Shown here: positions 1-13,428 of the stretch, in pieces
How the letters are laid out: each line of letters starts with the position of its first letter
How positions within the stretch are numbered: the first letter of the stretch is position 1
Assembly (NCBI GenBank): GCA_961205875.1
Contig: OY540813.1
Coordinates: forward strand, 12,309,001-12,373,000
Length of the DNA stretch: 64,000 bases
From: Sialis fuliginosa
Taxonomy: Eukaryota > Arthropoda > Insecta > Megaloptera > Sialidae
Direction: 5' to 3'
Notes under the pieces: generated by a model
The model's database searches: none
Seen by the model: only the letters and a program-made list of their open reading frames with translations
Told to the model about the DNA's origin: nothing
Position numbers and translations under genes: made by a program

Positions 1-402
1 AGTATAAATATTTATTTAAAAAGTACTTACAGTTCTTGATCAAAAATAAATAAAGTATTAAGTTCCCACATTAAAAATTTCACTAGGAATTTCACATAGA
101 AAACATAAAAACACTACAAAATTTCAACTGGCATAATAAATTATATTTTATAAATATTACCATGTATAAAAATAAATTTTTTAAATGCAAAAAATTGATC
201 GTCACATATAAAAATAATCTTGCTATAAAACTGATGCAAAATGATGTACCACATTTCAAAACAAATATTTTTCTTACGTAACAAATACGTATTACTTTAT
301 GTTACTAATTATTGACATGATTTTACCAGTTTAAAATAAAATAATTTACATTTAACAGTACAAATGATGAAATATTATTCAGAACTCAGAACCGAAAGAT
401 TG
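1..402. other. AT-rich stretch, no gene seen
   Basis: Both strands are broken by frequent stops and I see no splice-bounded open frame, RNA motif or element end. It is probably intergenic or intronic. Confidence 0.5.
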
Positions 403-633
403 AGTACTTAATTGTTAGGTGAAGACCAGTTACAGTTATATGAACATTATAAGCTCGTTCTATTGTTGGGTCTGATCTGATATTTCCGTCATTTTTTTGT
501 AAATTATTTAAAATATACCGACATTAATCAAAGAAGTATAAACTCACTATATGAACATAGAGACTCTTAGTAAGTTCGAATGAGATCATATTTCTTTGAC
601 TGGTCACCAAGTCACCACCTAACAATTAAGTAC
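403..633. mobile_element. Small inverted-repeat element (MITE-like)
   Basis: The left end reads AGTACTTAATTGTTAGGTG followed by GACCAGT; the right end is its inverse, ending CACCTAACAATTAAGTACC after ACTGGTCACC. The arms are about 35 bp, imperfect, around a spacer of about 160 bp with no coding potential. No convincing target duplication is visible, so the superfamily is open. Confidence 0.6.
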
Positions 634-824
634 CATTTGTTTTTAAAAATTATTAATGATTTGAATGAAGAAGTTTGGGAGAAGGAGGGGAAATAAATAA
701 AAATATAATTTAGATTACGAATTTACCTAACTAGCTACTAACTACCCGATTTTTTTTAAATATCAGTGTAATCGTTAACCGAAATATAAAAACAGGTAAC
801 GGCGTAAGAATTTCTAAAGTCTAA

Positions 825-1008
825 AGCCTTGACACTTTATAGAAACGGTTTCCGTCACCGCTTCGATTTTACAAATCTATTACATGTTAGCTGCGTGAAA
901 ACGCAGCACCGCTTCGACGCAGCTAACATGCCAATTGTATTGATCACATTTAATAGATTTGCAAGGTCGAAGCGGTGACGGAGACTGTTTCTGTAAAGTG
1001 CCAAGGCT
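825..1008. mobile_element. 184-bp palindromic MITE with TAA target duplication
   Basis: Terminal arms of about 45 bp begin AGCCTTG and end CAAGGCT, each carrying a GTCACCGCTTCGA block near its inner side. An inner inverted pair (CATGTTAGCTGCGT and its complement) lies at about 883-930. TAA occurs directly outside both ends (822-824 and 1009-1011). A 3-bp TWA-type duplication is typical of PIF/Harbinger MITEs; that assignment is inference. Confidence 0.7.
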
Positions 1009-2587
1009 TAAATGTAAATTGAATGAAGATAAAAATATGTAGGTATACAAAATATATTGTCATAGAAAATATTAGTACCTATATTTTAATATAACTTCCA
1101 CAAAAAATATGAACACGAAATAATGAAAACCATTACGTAAGTATACGTTAATTTTTGATTTAATATTTTCATTAAAAATTAATTAACCATAATACAGAAA
1201 AAAATATGAAATAAAACATAATAATAATTGCCAAATACAATATAATTCTTACTATATAATAAGAAGTAGGTACCTATAAGTAAACATCGAACTCATTGTG
1301 GAGTATTTTTTATAGGCACTGGTACCAGCTGCCCCTCTCCCCCCTCGCTGATTATTACCATATAATTAAATGTATGTATTTATGTATACAAATATAAGAT
1401 ACATGTATATGTGTCTGTAACAATACCCTTGCATATAAATGGTCCCATCTCAAATAAAATTTGGATTGTATTTTATTAATTTTCTTGCGCACTTATCGGC
1501 TAGATAGAGGACTCGTGAGTACAGGGGCCTCGCAAGGGGCCTTGGTGTGTTATATAATAGGGAAATAAGACAACTGCCTAGGGTTTTCAGATAAAAGAAG
1601 AATCTAACACGTTTTAATTTTAATTTGAATTTTTTTTATTAGGCCTCAATTTTTTACACCTCAAAATATGTTTAAAATTTTGAACGCAACAATTAAAAAT
1701 GGCACAGCACTTACAAGAACAAAAACATTTTTCATTTTTATAAAATATAAAACACTCATAACTACAACTCAATCACTGAACTACATAGTAAGATAAATCT
1801 CCATTAACTGGACAGAAATGTTTATAAGAAACGGTAAACAATCATAGTCTCCATTTTGAATACAAATACTGGATTATAAATTACCCGTTATATGTAATAG
1901 ACGTACGTTATATGGTAACCGTAGTGACCATGTAAGTAGTTTTATGAAGAACGTCAAGTTTAATAAATAGTCGATGAAGATAGTAAGGTCGATATCACAC
2001 TATACAACTTTTATTAATTTGTACAATCAGAGAAAAATGATAATGTGGCCGTTTTATCAGTTATGTTTGAACATAGGTATATAAAAAAATAAAATCATAA
2101 ATATTTGTTTAACTATATTATTATATTATTGCTGATTAATTTAATATATATAGCCTTGTTAGGTATGTTCAGATTTTTGACCTTTGATTCTATCAAAAAC
2201 AAAGTTATTTAAAAAAAGTAAAAAATAATAATGAAAAAACTTTAATACTTATTTTTTACAACACTGAATTATTTCTTTGATATCAAAGCTATTTCTGTTA
2301 ATTTTTGCACTCCACTTAGGGGTTTACAGACCTCACAATTTCAGAAAAATATGATTTTTATTTTTCGTACTTGTAAATTCAATGTTATCGTCAATTATTT
2401 CAACAATTTGCATTAAACGTTTAAATTCACCTGAGATTGATTGAATTTTTAACAACTATAATTTCATGAAGATTATTTTTATAAATGATTTAAAAAAAAA
2501 TTGGGTACAGGGGGCAAACCGAAAAATAGGAAAAAAAACTACCTCCTCCATGTAAAAACATTTCGCCATTCCTGGTATATATGTACA
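1009..2587. other. AT-rich stretch, no gene seen
   Basis: No supported exon. A C-rich patch at about 1330-1350 (GCCCCTCTCCCCCCTCG) follows the words GGCACTGGTACCAGC, which recur in altered form near 28755 and 32765, so it is probably a repeat fragment. Confidence 0.45.
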
Positions 2588-2726
2588 TATGTTACGGGCA
2601 AAGCCCGCAGGATGTGTCGAGTCGGCACATCGCTACTTTGTCTATCAACAATGTGCAATACTGACATACTGACATTGCCCAGGCAATGCCGACTCTGCAG
2701 ACCCTGTGAGCTTTGTCGGTAACATA
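2588..2726. mobile_element. Inverted-repeat element of about 140 bp
   Basis: The left end TATGTTACGGGCAAAGCCC continues to GAGTCGGCA, and the right end is the imperfect inverse (TGCCGACTC to TTTGTCGGTAACATA). It is more GC-rich than its surroundings. The short open frames across it on both strands follow from the inverted repeat and are not taken as genes. Confidence 0.55.
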
Positions 2727-5700
2727 TTATACATGAATTATGTACATACAATTTTTTAAGTCTGCCTTCTTCGATAATGCTATAAAAATTAATTTTAGTC
2801 ATATCATGTCGAATAACATAGATCTAGCGATATTTATATTGATCTATGTAGATCTGAAATTTTATTTGACCATATTTATTTCTTAAACCTACGTCCATTA
2901 CCAAAATTCTACGGAGAAGAACCATTTCGTTGAGTTAAAATTTAGATCTGCGTAGATCTATTTTAATCGACGTAGATTTAATTTTGTTTGAAAATAGATC
3001 TAATTTGATGTTTTTTATTTTTTCTCGGGAAAGCGCTTACAAAAATTAATTCGTAAACTGGCAAACCATATAAATATATAATTCATTAGTATATAACGCA
3101 AGTAACTACCTACCTACTAAAAATATGTTTGATGTGTTAGTGTGAAACTGGTTTTGGGAAGCAACTATCCAAGATAGTACGTTTATATTATGTGGAACTT
3201 CTTACAAGATCACAAATGTGGGTTTGATCAAGGCGGCAATAATGACCGTTATTTGACACTGTTTTCGATAATGTTGTAGAGCAGTGCAAGAGTGCAACAA
3301 ACACACAAAAATAACAACAAAGATGGTGGAAATAATTATCATAAATCCATTTGAATTTAATTATGTAAATCAGTATTCATGTACACAAAAATTACGATTA
3401 AATTATAGAATATTATATATTTAATCAATTTTTACAATCAAAGAAAACTATTATATTTATTATTTTATTTATTGATTAGTTATTTTGAATTTCCAAAACT
3501 AAATGCAGAAAAAATATATTTTACAGTTATACTTTATGTATAAATTCATATGGAAAGAAAATTATATTATGTAATAATTAATATTGTTGTAGATAAAGAT
3601 ATTTTATTGCCACCATTTTCCAAGATGGAGATAAAAGCTTGCGTTGAAAAAAGATTTTTTCTTTGTTAGTTTTTTGGACGTAAATCAGTTTTGTCATAAT
3701 ATAGGTACCAAAATAATTTTGTTAACATAAGTTTAATTGTAAATTATTAAATAATTATAAAATAATTATAAATTCGACATTCATCTACGCCACTGTTTTA
3801 GAAGGTAATTAAAATATATAGAGCAATTCTAAGCATCTAGTAATAGACTCACACTTAATATCTACTATTTCGATGCACACACAATTACTATCATTATTTA
3901 ATATTACTGATATTAAAACGAAAACTCGTAAGACATAAACTCACTTATATGTTGTAACAAATGTAGATGTCGACACACTCGGTCGGTAATGCAGAAACAC
4001 AAAGACATTGGATGGAACGACCGCTGGCCCATTGTTAACATTTTAAAAGAGATTTGTTAACTTACAACGAAATGACTTCCTGTTATTTTGTGAATAGAAT
4101 AGGTATAGGAAGACTGTTTTTAAAAATATACACAACATGGTTTATGAGAATTAAGCTAAACATGTGATGGTGGATTTTTTTGTAACGACAATGAAAGTAG
4201 AATTTCTTTTGGGATGTAACGAATTGGAAGGAAGCCAAGTTTTGTATGGCTTTTATTATTTCAGTTTAAAATTGTCTGGAATGTACCCATTGGGTACGTT
4301 TCTGATTTTAATTAACTTCATCGAAGTCCGAAAACTTTTAAATGAAATAATTAGGCATAATAATGCAATTGACTGCCTAGTTTATTGCTTTCAAATATTC
4401 GTTTGTTATTTTGATTGTTGTTATTGTGATTTTTGTTTAACAATTTTTGTTTTATGTTTGAAATAAAAAACTTTATAAATATCACTAATATTTAGTACTT
4501 CGACTTAAGTTTACGTATTTTACGTAGGTATATTTCGTTTTTTTTATCCACATTCACTAACACTTTTTCTCTGGAAAGAAAGTATAAAACGACAAAACAT
4601 TTCGTGGCGTTTTCAAACATGTGGAAGAAAACGTATAGTATACCTACATTGATTCATCGTTGCAATAGTTTTACACACGCTAGATAAGATTTTAATGATA
4701 TAAACATTATAACCACATGCGTATGAATTTGCATAGACTCACGCAAGGAAAGAGAAACTAATTGGAAAGCACGTGAGTTTTCATTTCATTATAAATAAAC
4801 AAAATGTTTACAAAGGTCAATTCTCGTGACCGTCTTAGCCTGTGACCGGAAGTTATCAGGTTATCCGGTCAGCCACAGAATCCGCTGGCGCCGTCACACG
4901 AATGTCATTAGTGACCCATATAACTCGAAACCGTAGAAAGTACGATTGGATTCGAATAAAACAATTATAATAAGTATATATACCTATTTATCTGAATTAT
5001 ACAGTACTTTCTATTGAATTTAAGGTATTTTTCGGAAAAATAAAAAAAATCAAGAGTAATCCCATATTAAAAACATCTGCCAAGTAAATGCACAGTGCTT
5101 CCTCGTGCTAAATTCACCAAAGGTAGTTAATTATTGAACAATTTAAATAAAAACCGATTGTGTTCAGATAAATTGCCTGGCATTGGTTAACTATTTAATT
5201 TTTATACAAATTTTACTAAAAAATCTTAGTTCGAAATTTTTCTTAAAACGCACCTGATTATTTTTTCCTATATTTTTAAGTTTTTAACAATTTAAATCTA
5301 AATCTAAATTTATGCAAACGTCAAAATGACATTGTGTTTGCCTTGACGTGAAACGGATAAATCAATTTAAAATTTTGAAATCGGAGAACATTTTTTTGTC
5401 TCAATCTGAAACGATCACAAAACTTCTCGTATCTTCGATATTGCGAGAAAGCAAAAAAAAAAGATTCAAAATCTTGAAATGATCCACCATCTGTTGTTTT
5501 GTTTTTTAATTTTCCGAGACATTTTATGAATTGCGCAATATTAGCGACTCTTGTTGCTGACAAAGAAATACGTTAAGAAACTATTCTTAAACCTTAAAAT
5601 TTAAAAATTATACAGCAGCAACAGAATGTTCTTACATCAGGGGAAGCAATGCAATGTTTTTTTCTTCAAATGGAGGGGAAAGGGATTTTTATTTTATATA

Positions 5701-6734
5701 TTTATACGATATACGATAAATAATTTTAAATTATTTTACTATCATCTCCAATCAATAATTTGGGGTACTCTTAAATTTTTAGTTGAAATATTAATCAGTT
5801 CGTAATATAACCAAGAAAATTATTAAATTTACACTTTCGTGATATTTGTTCTTTATGTTTTTATATTAGTATAATAACTATTAACTATTTATATCTAAGA
5901 ATATTAACTATAAATAAATGTATACTTACATTATAATTAGTTCTTGATACCAAGAGATGAAATAAAATATTAATTAATATGATAACTTTTAAACGAATTG
6001 GTTGTTTTTATTATTTCTAAATATATAAAGTTTATGTAGTACTTCCTCATCCAATTAAAAATAAAGTTATTCATAACCACAATGATAATGTTATATATCT
6101 ATATCTACACATATGTATAAGTGAGAGAGAGTGTAAAAATTACATAGTAGTCCTAAATCTTTTTGTGAAAATATTTATTAAATATTTTATTAATTAAATA
6201 ATTTTATTATTATTTTTTTAATTGGCTATCGGGCATAGCCCTTCAGCCAGAACATTTTGATTTTATCTGTTTTCTTTTCGATCTTTCAATTTCTACTTTC
6301 GTCTTTTGTTTTTATTTTTATTTAAATTTAAATTTAAATATAGATAGATGTGTATATTATGTACTTTACCTATAAATTTTTTAATCAACATTTATTATAA
6401 TTATACTATATAGTAACATTTTTACCATTTCGTGTCAAATTATAATACTATTTTCATTGTATGTACGATGAACGTTGTCGTTATATAATAATACAAGTAT
6501 GTATAGGTATACAGAAACGTACTTTATAACTTCAACGTTAGCTATCAGAATTCGTGATCTTGTAAATTTAATAGTTTCATAAACTACATACGACATACAG
6601 AACCGTAGTCAAGTATTTATGAACATTATCGATTTTCCAGATAAATTATATTAATTATATATAATTTTATATACCTATAGTATAGTGTACGGCGCGACAT
6701 TAACTAGGAAGTTAGTTCTGCTATTGTTCCTTTT
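2727..6734. other. Long AT-rich stretch without a firm gene
   Basis: At 2815-3000 the word AGATCT recurs several times in both orientations, suggesting a decayed inverted repeat. A GC-richer patch at about 4800-4925 holds an inverted pair CTGTGACCGG / CCGGTCAGCCACAG. A splice-acceptor-like site on the minus strand at 5557-5558 is discussed in the findings. The rest shows nothing recognisable. Confidence 0.4.
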
Positions 6735-7560
6735 TTAGGGATTCGCAGAAAACTAGGAACCCTTATAATTTCGCTCTGTTCGTGCGTCCATCGGTCTGTA
6801 TTTCACAACCTTTCCATTTTCTCATTGACCCAAAAACAGAAATGATGAGATTTTTGTATATTTTTTGGACCCCCTCTCATAGACTGAATAGTGTACTCAA
6901 AATTTGTTTTCATTTACCCTATTGAGTGGGGTGTTTTTAGATAGATATCCTAAACTGCAACAAAAATGTTTTATGATCTTTTGATTAAAACCCTTCAGTT
7001 ACGAATCACGATATATTTGCTTTTAATCTCGTTATTAAAGTTCCCCCCCCACTCTAATTTCTAAAACAGTCGATACAAAAAATAAATCCAGAATGTAGCT
7101 TTTAATTGGTACTATCAATAAAAATTATAACGAAAACTGTAAACTTTTTGGACTACCCTCCCATATGTTTTTTTCACCATTGAGTGGGGTATCTTTAGAT
7201 AGGTCTCCAAAAATGCCCTTCAGTCACAATATATTTGCCTTTTTAAGTCGTTATAAGAGCGTCCCCTCCCTAATTTCTATACTATCGATGCAAAAGATTT
7301 GAAAAAAATTCCAGTATGTAGCTTTTAATTAGCACTTTCAATAAAAAATATAACGAACACTGTAGCAAAAATAGTTAATGAAAATTTTTGAAATAACTCT
7401 TTTCTTATAAATCGTCACACGAACACGTACATTATTATAGAGATTACATCTTTCATCAACATGAAATAGCTCTTGATACGTATTATTAAGTAAAGAATGT
7501 TAGTGAAAATGGCTACGGAACTCTATCATGTGCGTTGCTAACACGCACTTGGCCGTTTTA
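6735..7560 (+). repeat. Dispersed repeat, copy 1 (partner at 36880-37560)
   Basis: It opens with an AACTAGGAACCCTTATA block followed by TTTCGCTCTGT, as does the copy at 36880. Both then share, in the same order, a GACCCCCTCTCATAGACTG-type block, an ATTGAGTGGG block, an ATGCAACAAAAAATG-type block and a TCACGATATATTTGC-type block. Within this copy the later blocks recur at about 7160-7330, so the element has an internal duplication. An AGGAACCCTTATA plus C/T-rich opening is common in insect dispersed repeats; the family is not identified. No open frame. Confidence 0.7.
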
Positions 7561-9084
7561 TTTATATATCAAAAGTATTTTAATTATAAGAGCATTCTAT
7601 ATTTTGGTCGTTAGAATGCCAAACCGACTATAACTTCACTATTTTTTTTTATTTCGATATCAGGTTAATTAAGTAGTATCAAATTTTAACAACAAAACAT
7701 ATTTTTGAGAACTGAGCAACCAGTGATAAATATTAGATAAAAAAATGTTTGTCACTCCCCTAGAAAATATCCTGGCGGTGTTGGAGTACTTTTTTTTTCA
7801 AAAGGAAGAAATTAAATTAAAATATAAACGATGAGAATATTCATATTAATTGGCTACCCAGAAGTTCAGCTACATGAGTTACAGTATCTGAACATTATTG
7901 AACAATAGTAAACAAATACAATGTTTGGACTTTCCGGTTATTAGTTCAGCAACTTATACCTAATTTATTTTAAATCGTGATTTCCATTATTCATAAATTA
8001 ACTAGATAATGGGGAATTGCGAATGGTCTTTTAACTATTTACAAACATTAAATTACTGAGAAACTATCAGGTTTGTGGTTTGTTTTGTTTCGATTTAAAT
8101 TATACCATAATTAGAATTGAGAAATGAATATTTGAGATTTTACAATATCTATAACATAACTATGTATACATACATTGAATTACCTTGTGTATGCGTAGTT
8201 GTCATAAAATTTGGTTAGTTTTAGAAAATTAATCTGTTTAATAAATCAATAATTTACTTTCATGATTATATACAAATATAAATAATTGAATAAACAAAAG
8301 TATTATGAACTGCTGTACATGGATCCTATCTTGATTGAAAAGTTGTTTATAACAATAAAAAATGAACAACAAACTTAACAATAAATGAAAAGTCAAAGAA
8401 AATCTCATGATGTCCATTAACTATATCTACATATACAGAATGTTAATAAAACGACACATATATCTACTGGATTATCATACATTACAAAGCACTGCATGGT
8501 GTAAAACTTGTAAAAGGTGTAAATTCAATATAATATAATAATACACCCTAAAATCACCACATACACATTTTTACACCGGATTTACATTTACATTAAAAAC
8601 AGACGACGTAAATGGGATAATCCCATACATACAAAACATACCGACATACTTTCAGGAGTTGTCGAGGACATAAACCAATGTCCGTAAACGAGCCGTTTTA
8701 ACAGTAGAGTAAAAGAAAGGACCCCGCAAAAAAGCAATGGGCCTTTTTATTCATTTTACCATATATTAAACACACTATGTTTAATATATGATTTTACATA
8801 CGATTTATTTAAGACTACTGAAGTTTTGTTTGCCTACCGTTAGATTAGACTTGACAGGTGAGTAACTCCACCGTGAGAAAAGTTAAGAAGATTCATTATT
8901 ATTTGCTTTATCTACTTATGTACTAGTTACTACAGTTATGTTTTATTGTGGTTTTTACATGATTGAAACTGGAGATAATACATATAAGTAATTGATTTAT
9001 TAATGTCTGTAGTTATGTGTGAACAATATTAGTTTCCCGTGTGCTGTGTGGGCTTTTACTTGTTGACAAATGTAATTATTCTTT
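7561..9084. other. AT-rich stretch with one strong hairpin
   Basis: No supported exon. At 8760-8790 the sequence CATATATTAAACA is followed by CACTA and its exact inverse complement, giving a perfect 13-bp hairpin. Its sequence context suggests no function. Confidence 0.45.
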
Positions 9085-9250
9085 AACCCTCCGATAGGCG
9101 CACGGATTATATTCGTATTATTTTTATTTAATTTAACGCTTAATGTCGGCAGGCATTAGACTAGTCCGACAGTTTATTAGTAAAGTTGATATCTGTGCGG
9201 GGGCCAGGATCCAAGGGAAGTAAAGGCAGGAGTATTTAGAGATTGGGATA
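9085..9250 (+). repeat. Dispersed repeat fragment (partner at 34105-34345)
   Basis: This copy shares GACGCTTAATGTCGGC-type sequence, a GCATTAGACTAGTCCGACAG-type block, AGTAAAGTTGATATCTGTGC and a final CAGGATCCAAGGGA..TATTTAG.GATTGGGATAA block with 34105-34345. It lacks about 75 bp of the middle of that copy. Non-LTR or SINE origin is possible but not shown. Confidence 0.65.
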
Positions 9251-10467
9251 AATAAATTATACAGTTTCAAATCGCAATCATTCACTAATTTAATTAAATC
9301 TTTGATGATACTGTATCTAATTTTCTTTTGATTTTAATAAATTATTATACTATTTTTGTAAAACAGCTAAAGCAAACAAATAAATAATAATTGATGTTGT
9401 TTCTATTTGAATCTGATTTTTTATACTTTTATTAAGTAACAATAATAATTAAAATGTGTATTAGTTGCATATTACTTAATCTTAAAAAGTGTTTGACAAT
9501 TTACAAATAATGAAAGTAATAAGCCAATTGTTCGGTATGCCACGCCCGACGTTTCGTCCAGAGTCTTTGAGTGGAACAAATTACTAGACAGGATACAAAC
9601 ATCGCTGAACATTGTTACAGTATAGTTACAAAATACACACAAAATCTAGAAGGGCCTTTTAGATGATTTCAATCACAATGCAAGGCTACTTCGATGTTAT
9701 TACTTTAATAATACTTTAGCCTCGTTTCCGTCCAAAGACTAACTTTTTACTGCCATGATTACCAATTTTGGATCAAATAATATTAATTATGGACAAACTA
9801 ATTAATTAATTTAAAAAAGAAATATCTGTAAATTATCATTTACTATGTATTAATGCATTTTATTATTATTTTTAAAATAAAATTATGTTTCCATTGAACG
9901 ATTCCACGAGAAATTAAATAATATAATTATTTTACATACACTAATTGAATTGCAGTGAACATTAATAAATGTTATGAAATGTTAATGAAAGTGGAAATTA
10001 AAAAATATTTACCATTCGTTTTTAATGTATACTTTTCATGTTATTCAACGAATAGAATAAATGCACCCGTTAATTTTTTTTTATAAATTATTTTACATAC
10101 TTATCGAATATATAGGTATTAATTAATTTAAAATACCTAACTTACCTACGTTATATGTTTTGTTAATCAGTAAATCAGATCGATAATCATAATAGAATAG
10201 CAGTTATTAGACGTTTTCTTATCTTTTATAGGTATTTATTTTTTAAATTTTTTGTCATAAAATAAAAAAATATTTATAGCTATTTAATTACGCCATATTT
10301 TGATATATGTAGGAGCTTAAATAACATTAAAGGCCAATTTTTATATCTAGTTAAAATTCGTGAAATTTTCCAAATACTAAATCATTATGTACATTAAATA
10401 TAACTGCGTAAATAATATTTATTATTTACTGAGTATATACATATTAATTAATATGTGTAATAAATAC
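9251..10467. other. AT-rich DNA downstream of the large exon (probable intron)
   Basis: On the minus strand this follows the splice donor at 10467-10466, so it is probably the start of an intron of the large-exon gene. No further exon could be recognised in it. Confidence 0.45.
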
Positions 10468-12590
10468 CTTCTTGGAGGTAACGGAGGTACAACATCTGGA
10501 CTTATTCTATTCGGGCTTCCAATTGGTGAACAACTTGGTGTCGAATCAACACTAGATGGCCCCAAACTTGAATCGGTCGACGACAAACTTCTCGGTCTTC
10601 TTGATCGTGATGATTCTGAACTACTCCTAGCTCTCGACCCACTACTACCAAATTGAGCTCTTCTCCGGCTCAAACTTCTAGAACTACGAGACACATTACG
10701 CGCATTAGTCACAATACGGGACCTGGATTCAACAGTCCTATGGTGATGATGTCCAGATCCACCACTACCACCAACACTGTTCACATCACGTGGTGACAAC
10801 ACTCTATTCCTTGTTTCCCTCGATGACAACCTAGTCGGCGCACTTGTTGGTCGCAGTACAATCGAAGACGATCTGTCTGTTGGTCTTGGGGTTAAATTAT
10901 CGATCGCAGCCGCTACGAGAGCTTCGTTGTGCCGTGAATACAAACTAGGCTCTGTTGGTAACCTGAAGTGCCTTATACGGCGCATAGACGATCTCAACCA
11001 CGACGGTGTTACGCTATTGTTTCTACTCTGGTTTAATTCCTCATCGTTGCTTTTCATTTCAATGGTAGTTTGTACCGCGCTGGTTACCGATCTACTACAG
11101 CTAGGCTCTGGCACGACGTCTGCACTACTTGCACCACCGCTCCCCTCCGTTTTATTATAATTATCCGTACTGCACGCTAGTGTAACATCGGAGTTTCCCA
11201 CTTCTTCAGTTTCTGTTTGCTTGTTACCGCTACGATACGCTTCGGCGCATTCCTCTTCATCATCCTCACAATTTGTGAACTCTTCGGCTACTATTTGTTC
11301 AACCCAACTCCAATCTATGTTGTCATCATAATCCTCTTCGTTATCTAATTGTTTATGATCGTTTGAAATGACTCCAATCCTTTGAAGTAAATCTAAACGC
11401 TTTAACCTCTCACCAACTGCTATTGTATTTCGATATGGATCTAATCTTTTAAACGGAATTTTACGCAAAGACCTTGTTTTAAAACTGGAAGTCAATTTAT
11501 CACGATTAAAATAATTCGTATGTTCGATAGGTATTGAAATATGATTAGTGCAATTATTTTTATTAGGTTCTTCACTCGATATATTATCCATATTTTGTAA
11601 ATATGTGTCAAGATCATACAGACATTCTTCCACCGATGGCTGATTTGAGGGATCAGCTATATTATTTTTTATTTCACATTCAATAATATTGTTTTGAATG
11701 AGGATTGTGTTATGAACATTTATTGATGATTTTACTTTATCTAAATCGTTCATGGCACTTGTATTTGGCAGCACGCAATTTAAATTTACATTTGAACAAT
11801 TGTCGTATTCTGTTTTCAAATTTTCTTTAGATATTTGTTCTAATGAGTAGTCGTAATTTGAACAATAGTTTTCATCTAATTCATCATTTTCTAATGATTG
11901 GTTTAAATACTCATCAAGTTGATTTAATACATAATATAATTCCAAACTTTCTAAAGATTTTGATCTTGCTAATTCTTTTTCATTTTGTTCGAACATATTT
12001 AAAAACGTATAACTACTACTTCTCCTTAATTTTCTCGTACTTGGAAATGTCGATGTTGTAGTAAGTTTTTTCATTTTCTCTATAACATCTACTTTTGTAC
12101 TTTTCCCGTCATCCAACTTCGAATTGATAATGGTTTTTGATTCGATGTCAGTGCATGGTAACGCAAAACATTCAGACTTAGTTTTTAATGAGCGAGGAAG
12201 TGTAGATGCTTTTCGATATTTATACAAACTATTTTTCACTTCAGCTTCATCTGGATTCGTATAACAATTATCACTTTCTGAATCATCTTCAAGAGTAATC
12301 AATACATTATCTGATTTTTCATTTATAAAATTCGATTCTTCGGACGTTGTTTCTGAATTCATTTTTGTTTGTAATACTTCTTCTAATTGAAGTACACCAG
12401 AATCGAGTAAATGTTCTTCTGAAGAACTCCCATCATCTTCTTCGATGAGACTGGATAACGAGCAAGCACGGGATACTTCTGGCGAACTAATTTTAAAATC
12501 GATAAGATCATCTCCTTCTTCGGGCTCATGGGGGTCTTCAGAAGATGTTGATGTGTCGTTGTTTTGATCACCTATTGTTTGAGACTCCAT
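10468..12590 (-). CDS. Large serine-rich disordered protein, 5' coding exon (3' end not in this exon)
   Basis: The family is not recognised. The exon encodes 707 residues plus two bases. The start is the ATG at 12590 (CAAAATGG context, A at -3 and G at +4). The acceptor upstream is TTTCCAG (exon from 12616) or GCAG (from 12608). The exon ends AAG|GTATTT at 10468; the open frame beyond reads into intron, so the protein continues elsewhere. Composition suggests mostly disorder: acidic, serine-rich N-terminus (1-110); basic serine patches such as KLRRSSSYTF (188-197) and RSKSLESLELYY (209-220), which resemble phosphorylation sites; an acidic stretch with one WSW (414-450); a histidine run (614-617); an RS-rich region (620-675); and PPLPPR (702-707), an SH3-ligand-like motif. 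There are no membrane segments, signal peptide or enzyme motifs. A scaffold or adaptor role is plausible but is inference. Confidence 0.8.
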
Positions 12591-13428
12591 TTTGAGTGAG
12601 GCCCTTTTCTGCAAACCTGGAAACATAATATAATATATTAAATGAAGCAATAAGTTTCATCGATACGTATTATTACATATGTATGTATAAATTATAAAAA
12701 AGTTTATCTTTCGAAAAAAAAAATAATTTTCTTTATAGTTTCTGTGTATTTTTATTTATTTAAGTATTAAAGCATCAATTACAATTTTATCAAAGGTACT
12801 CATATAGGCATTAAGTTTGTGTTGAAATAAGATAAAATTGCAATTATAAAATTTATTTATGGGTCATTCCATATAAAATCATCAAGGTGCTGAAGTTGCA
12901 CCATTTTTAATTTTGATGAAAGTTTAATCAGTTGTTATTATACTTATTAGATAGCAGAAACTGTACTTAGAAAAATTTTAATGGCCATAGTTCGGGGGTG
13001 GTGACCATTTTACCCTCTTAAGGTATGAAGATTTCGTCGATTTTCAACGTTTTTTCAACTCGCTATAGCACGCGTTCTAATAAAGCAATTACAACGAGCT
13101 TAATGTCATTTGAAAGACTAAAGAATCTAGTTTCAATTGATCTAGCACAATTTAAAGTTTAAATTATTTTTTTTGTAGATAGAGGCTTTTCAAATTTATT
13201 AATAAAATTGTCATTTTTTCTATTTTTCGAAATTTATTGTGGCTCTAAGGTTAAACTGAGAAAGCTATAATTATGTGTAAGTTATGTTCATTTATAGTAC
13301 TCAGTACCCACAAAAAATCAGCTTGATTTATGCACATCTTTTATTAAAAAAATTTATTTAAATATCGCAAAAATCACGAAAACACCAAAATCAGCTGTTT
13401 TCGAAGCAAAAAAAAGTTATGTGGGGGA

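Noticed and set aside
4164-4466. 100-codon plus-strand frame with YYFSLKLSGMYPLG before a GGGTACGT donor-like site, reminiscent of an insect chemoreceptor N-terminus
   Set aside because: No downstream exon with membrane segments was found and the resemblance is short; the evidence is too weak to call a gene.
5321-5563. 80-codon minus-strand frame
   Set aside because: No domain or start codon. Only the acceptor-like site at its 5' side is of interest and is reported separately.
10387-12061. Plus-strand open frames at 10387-10656, 10927-11160 and 11843-12061
   Set aside because: They are antisense to the large minus-strand exon and have leucine-rich shadow composition; no splice or start context supports them.
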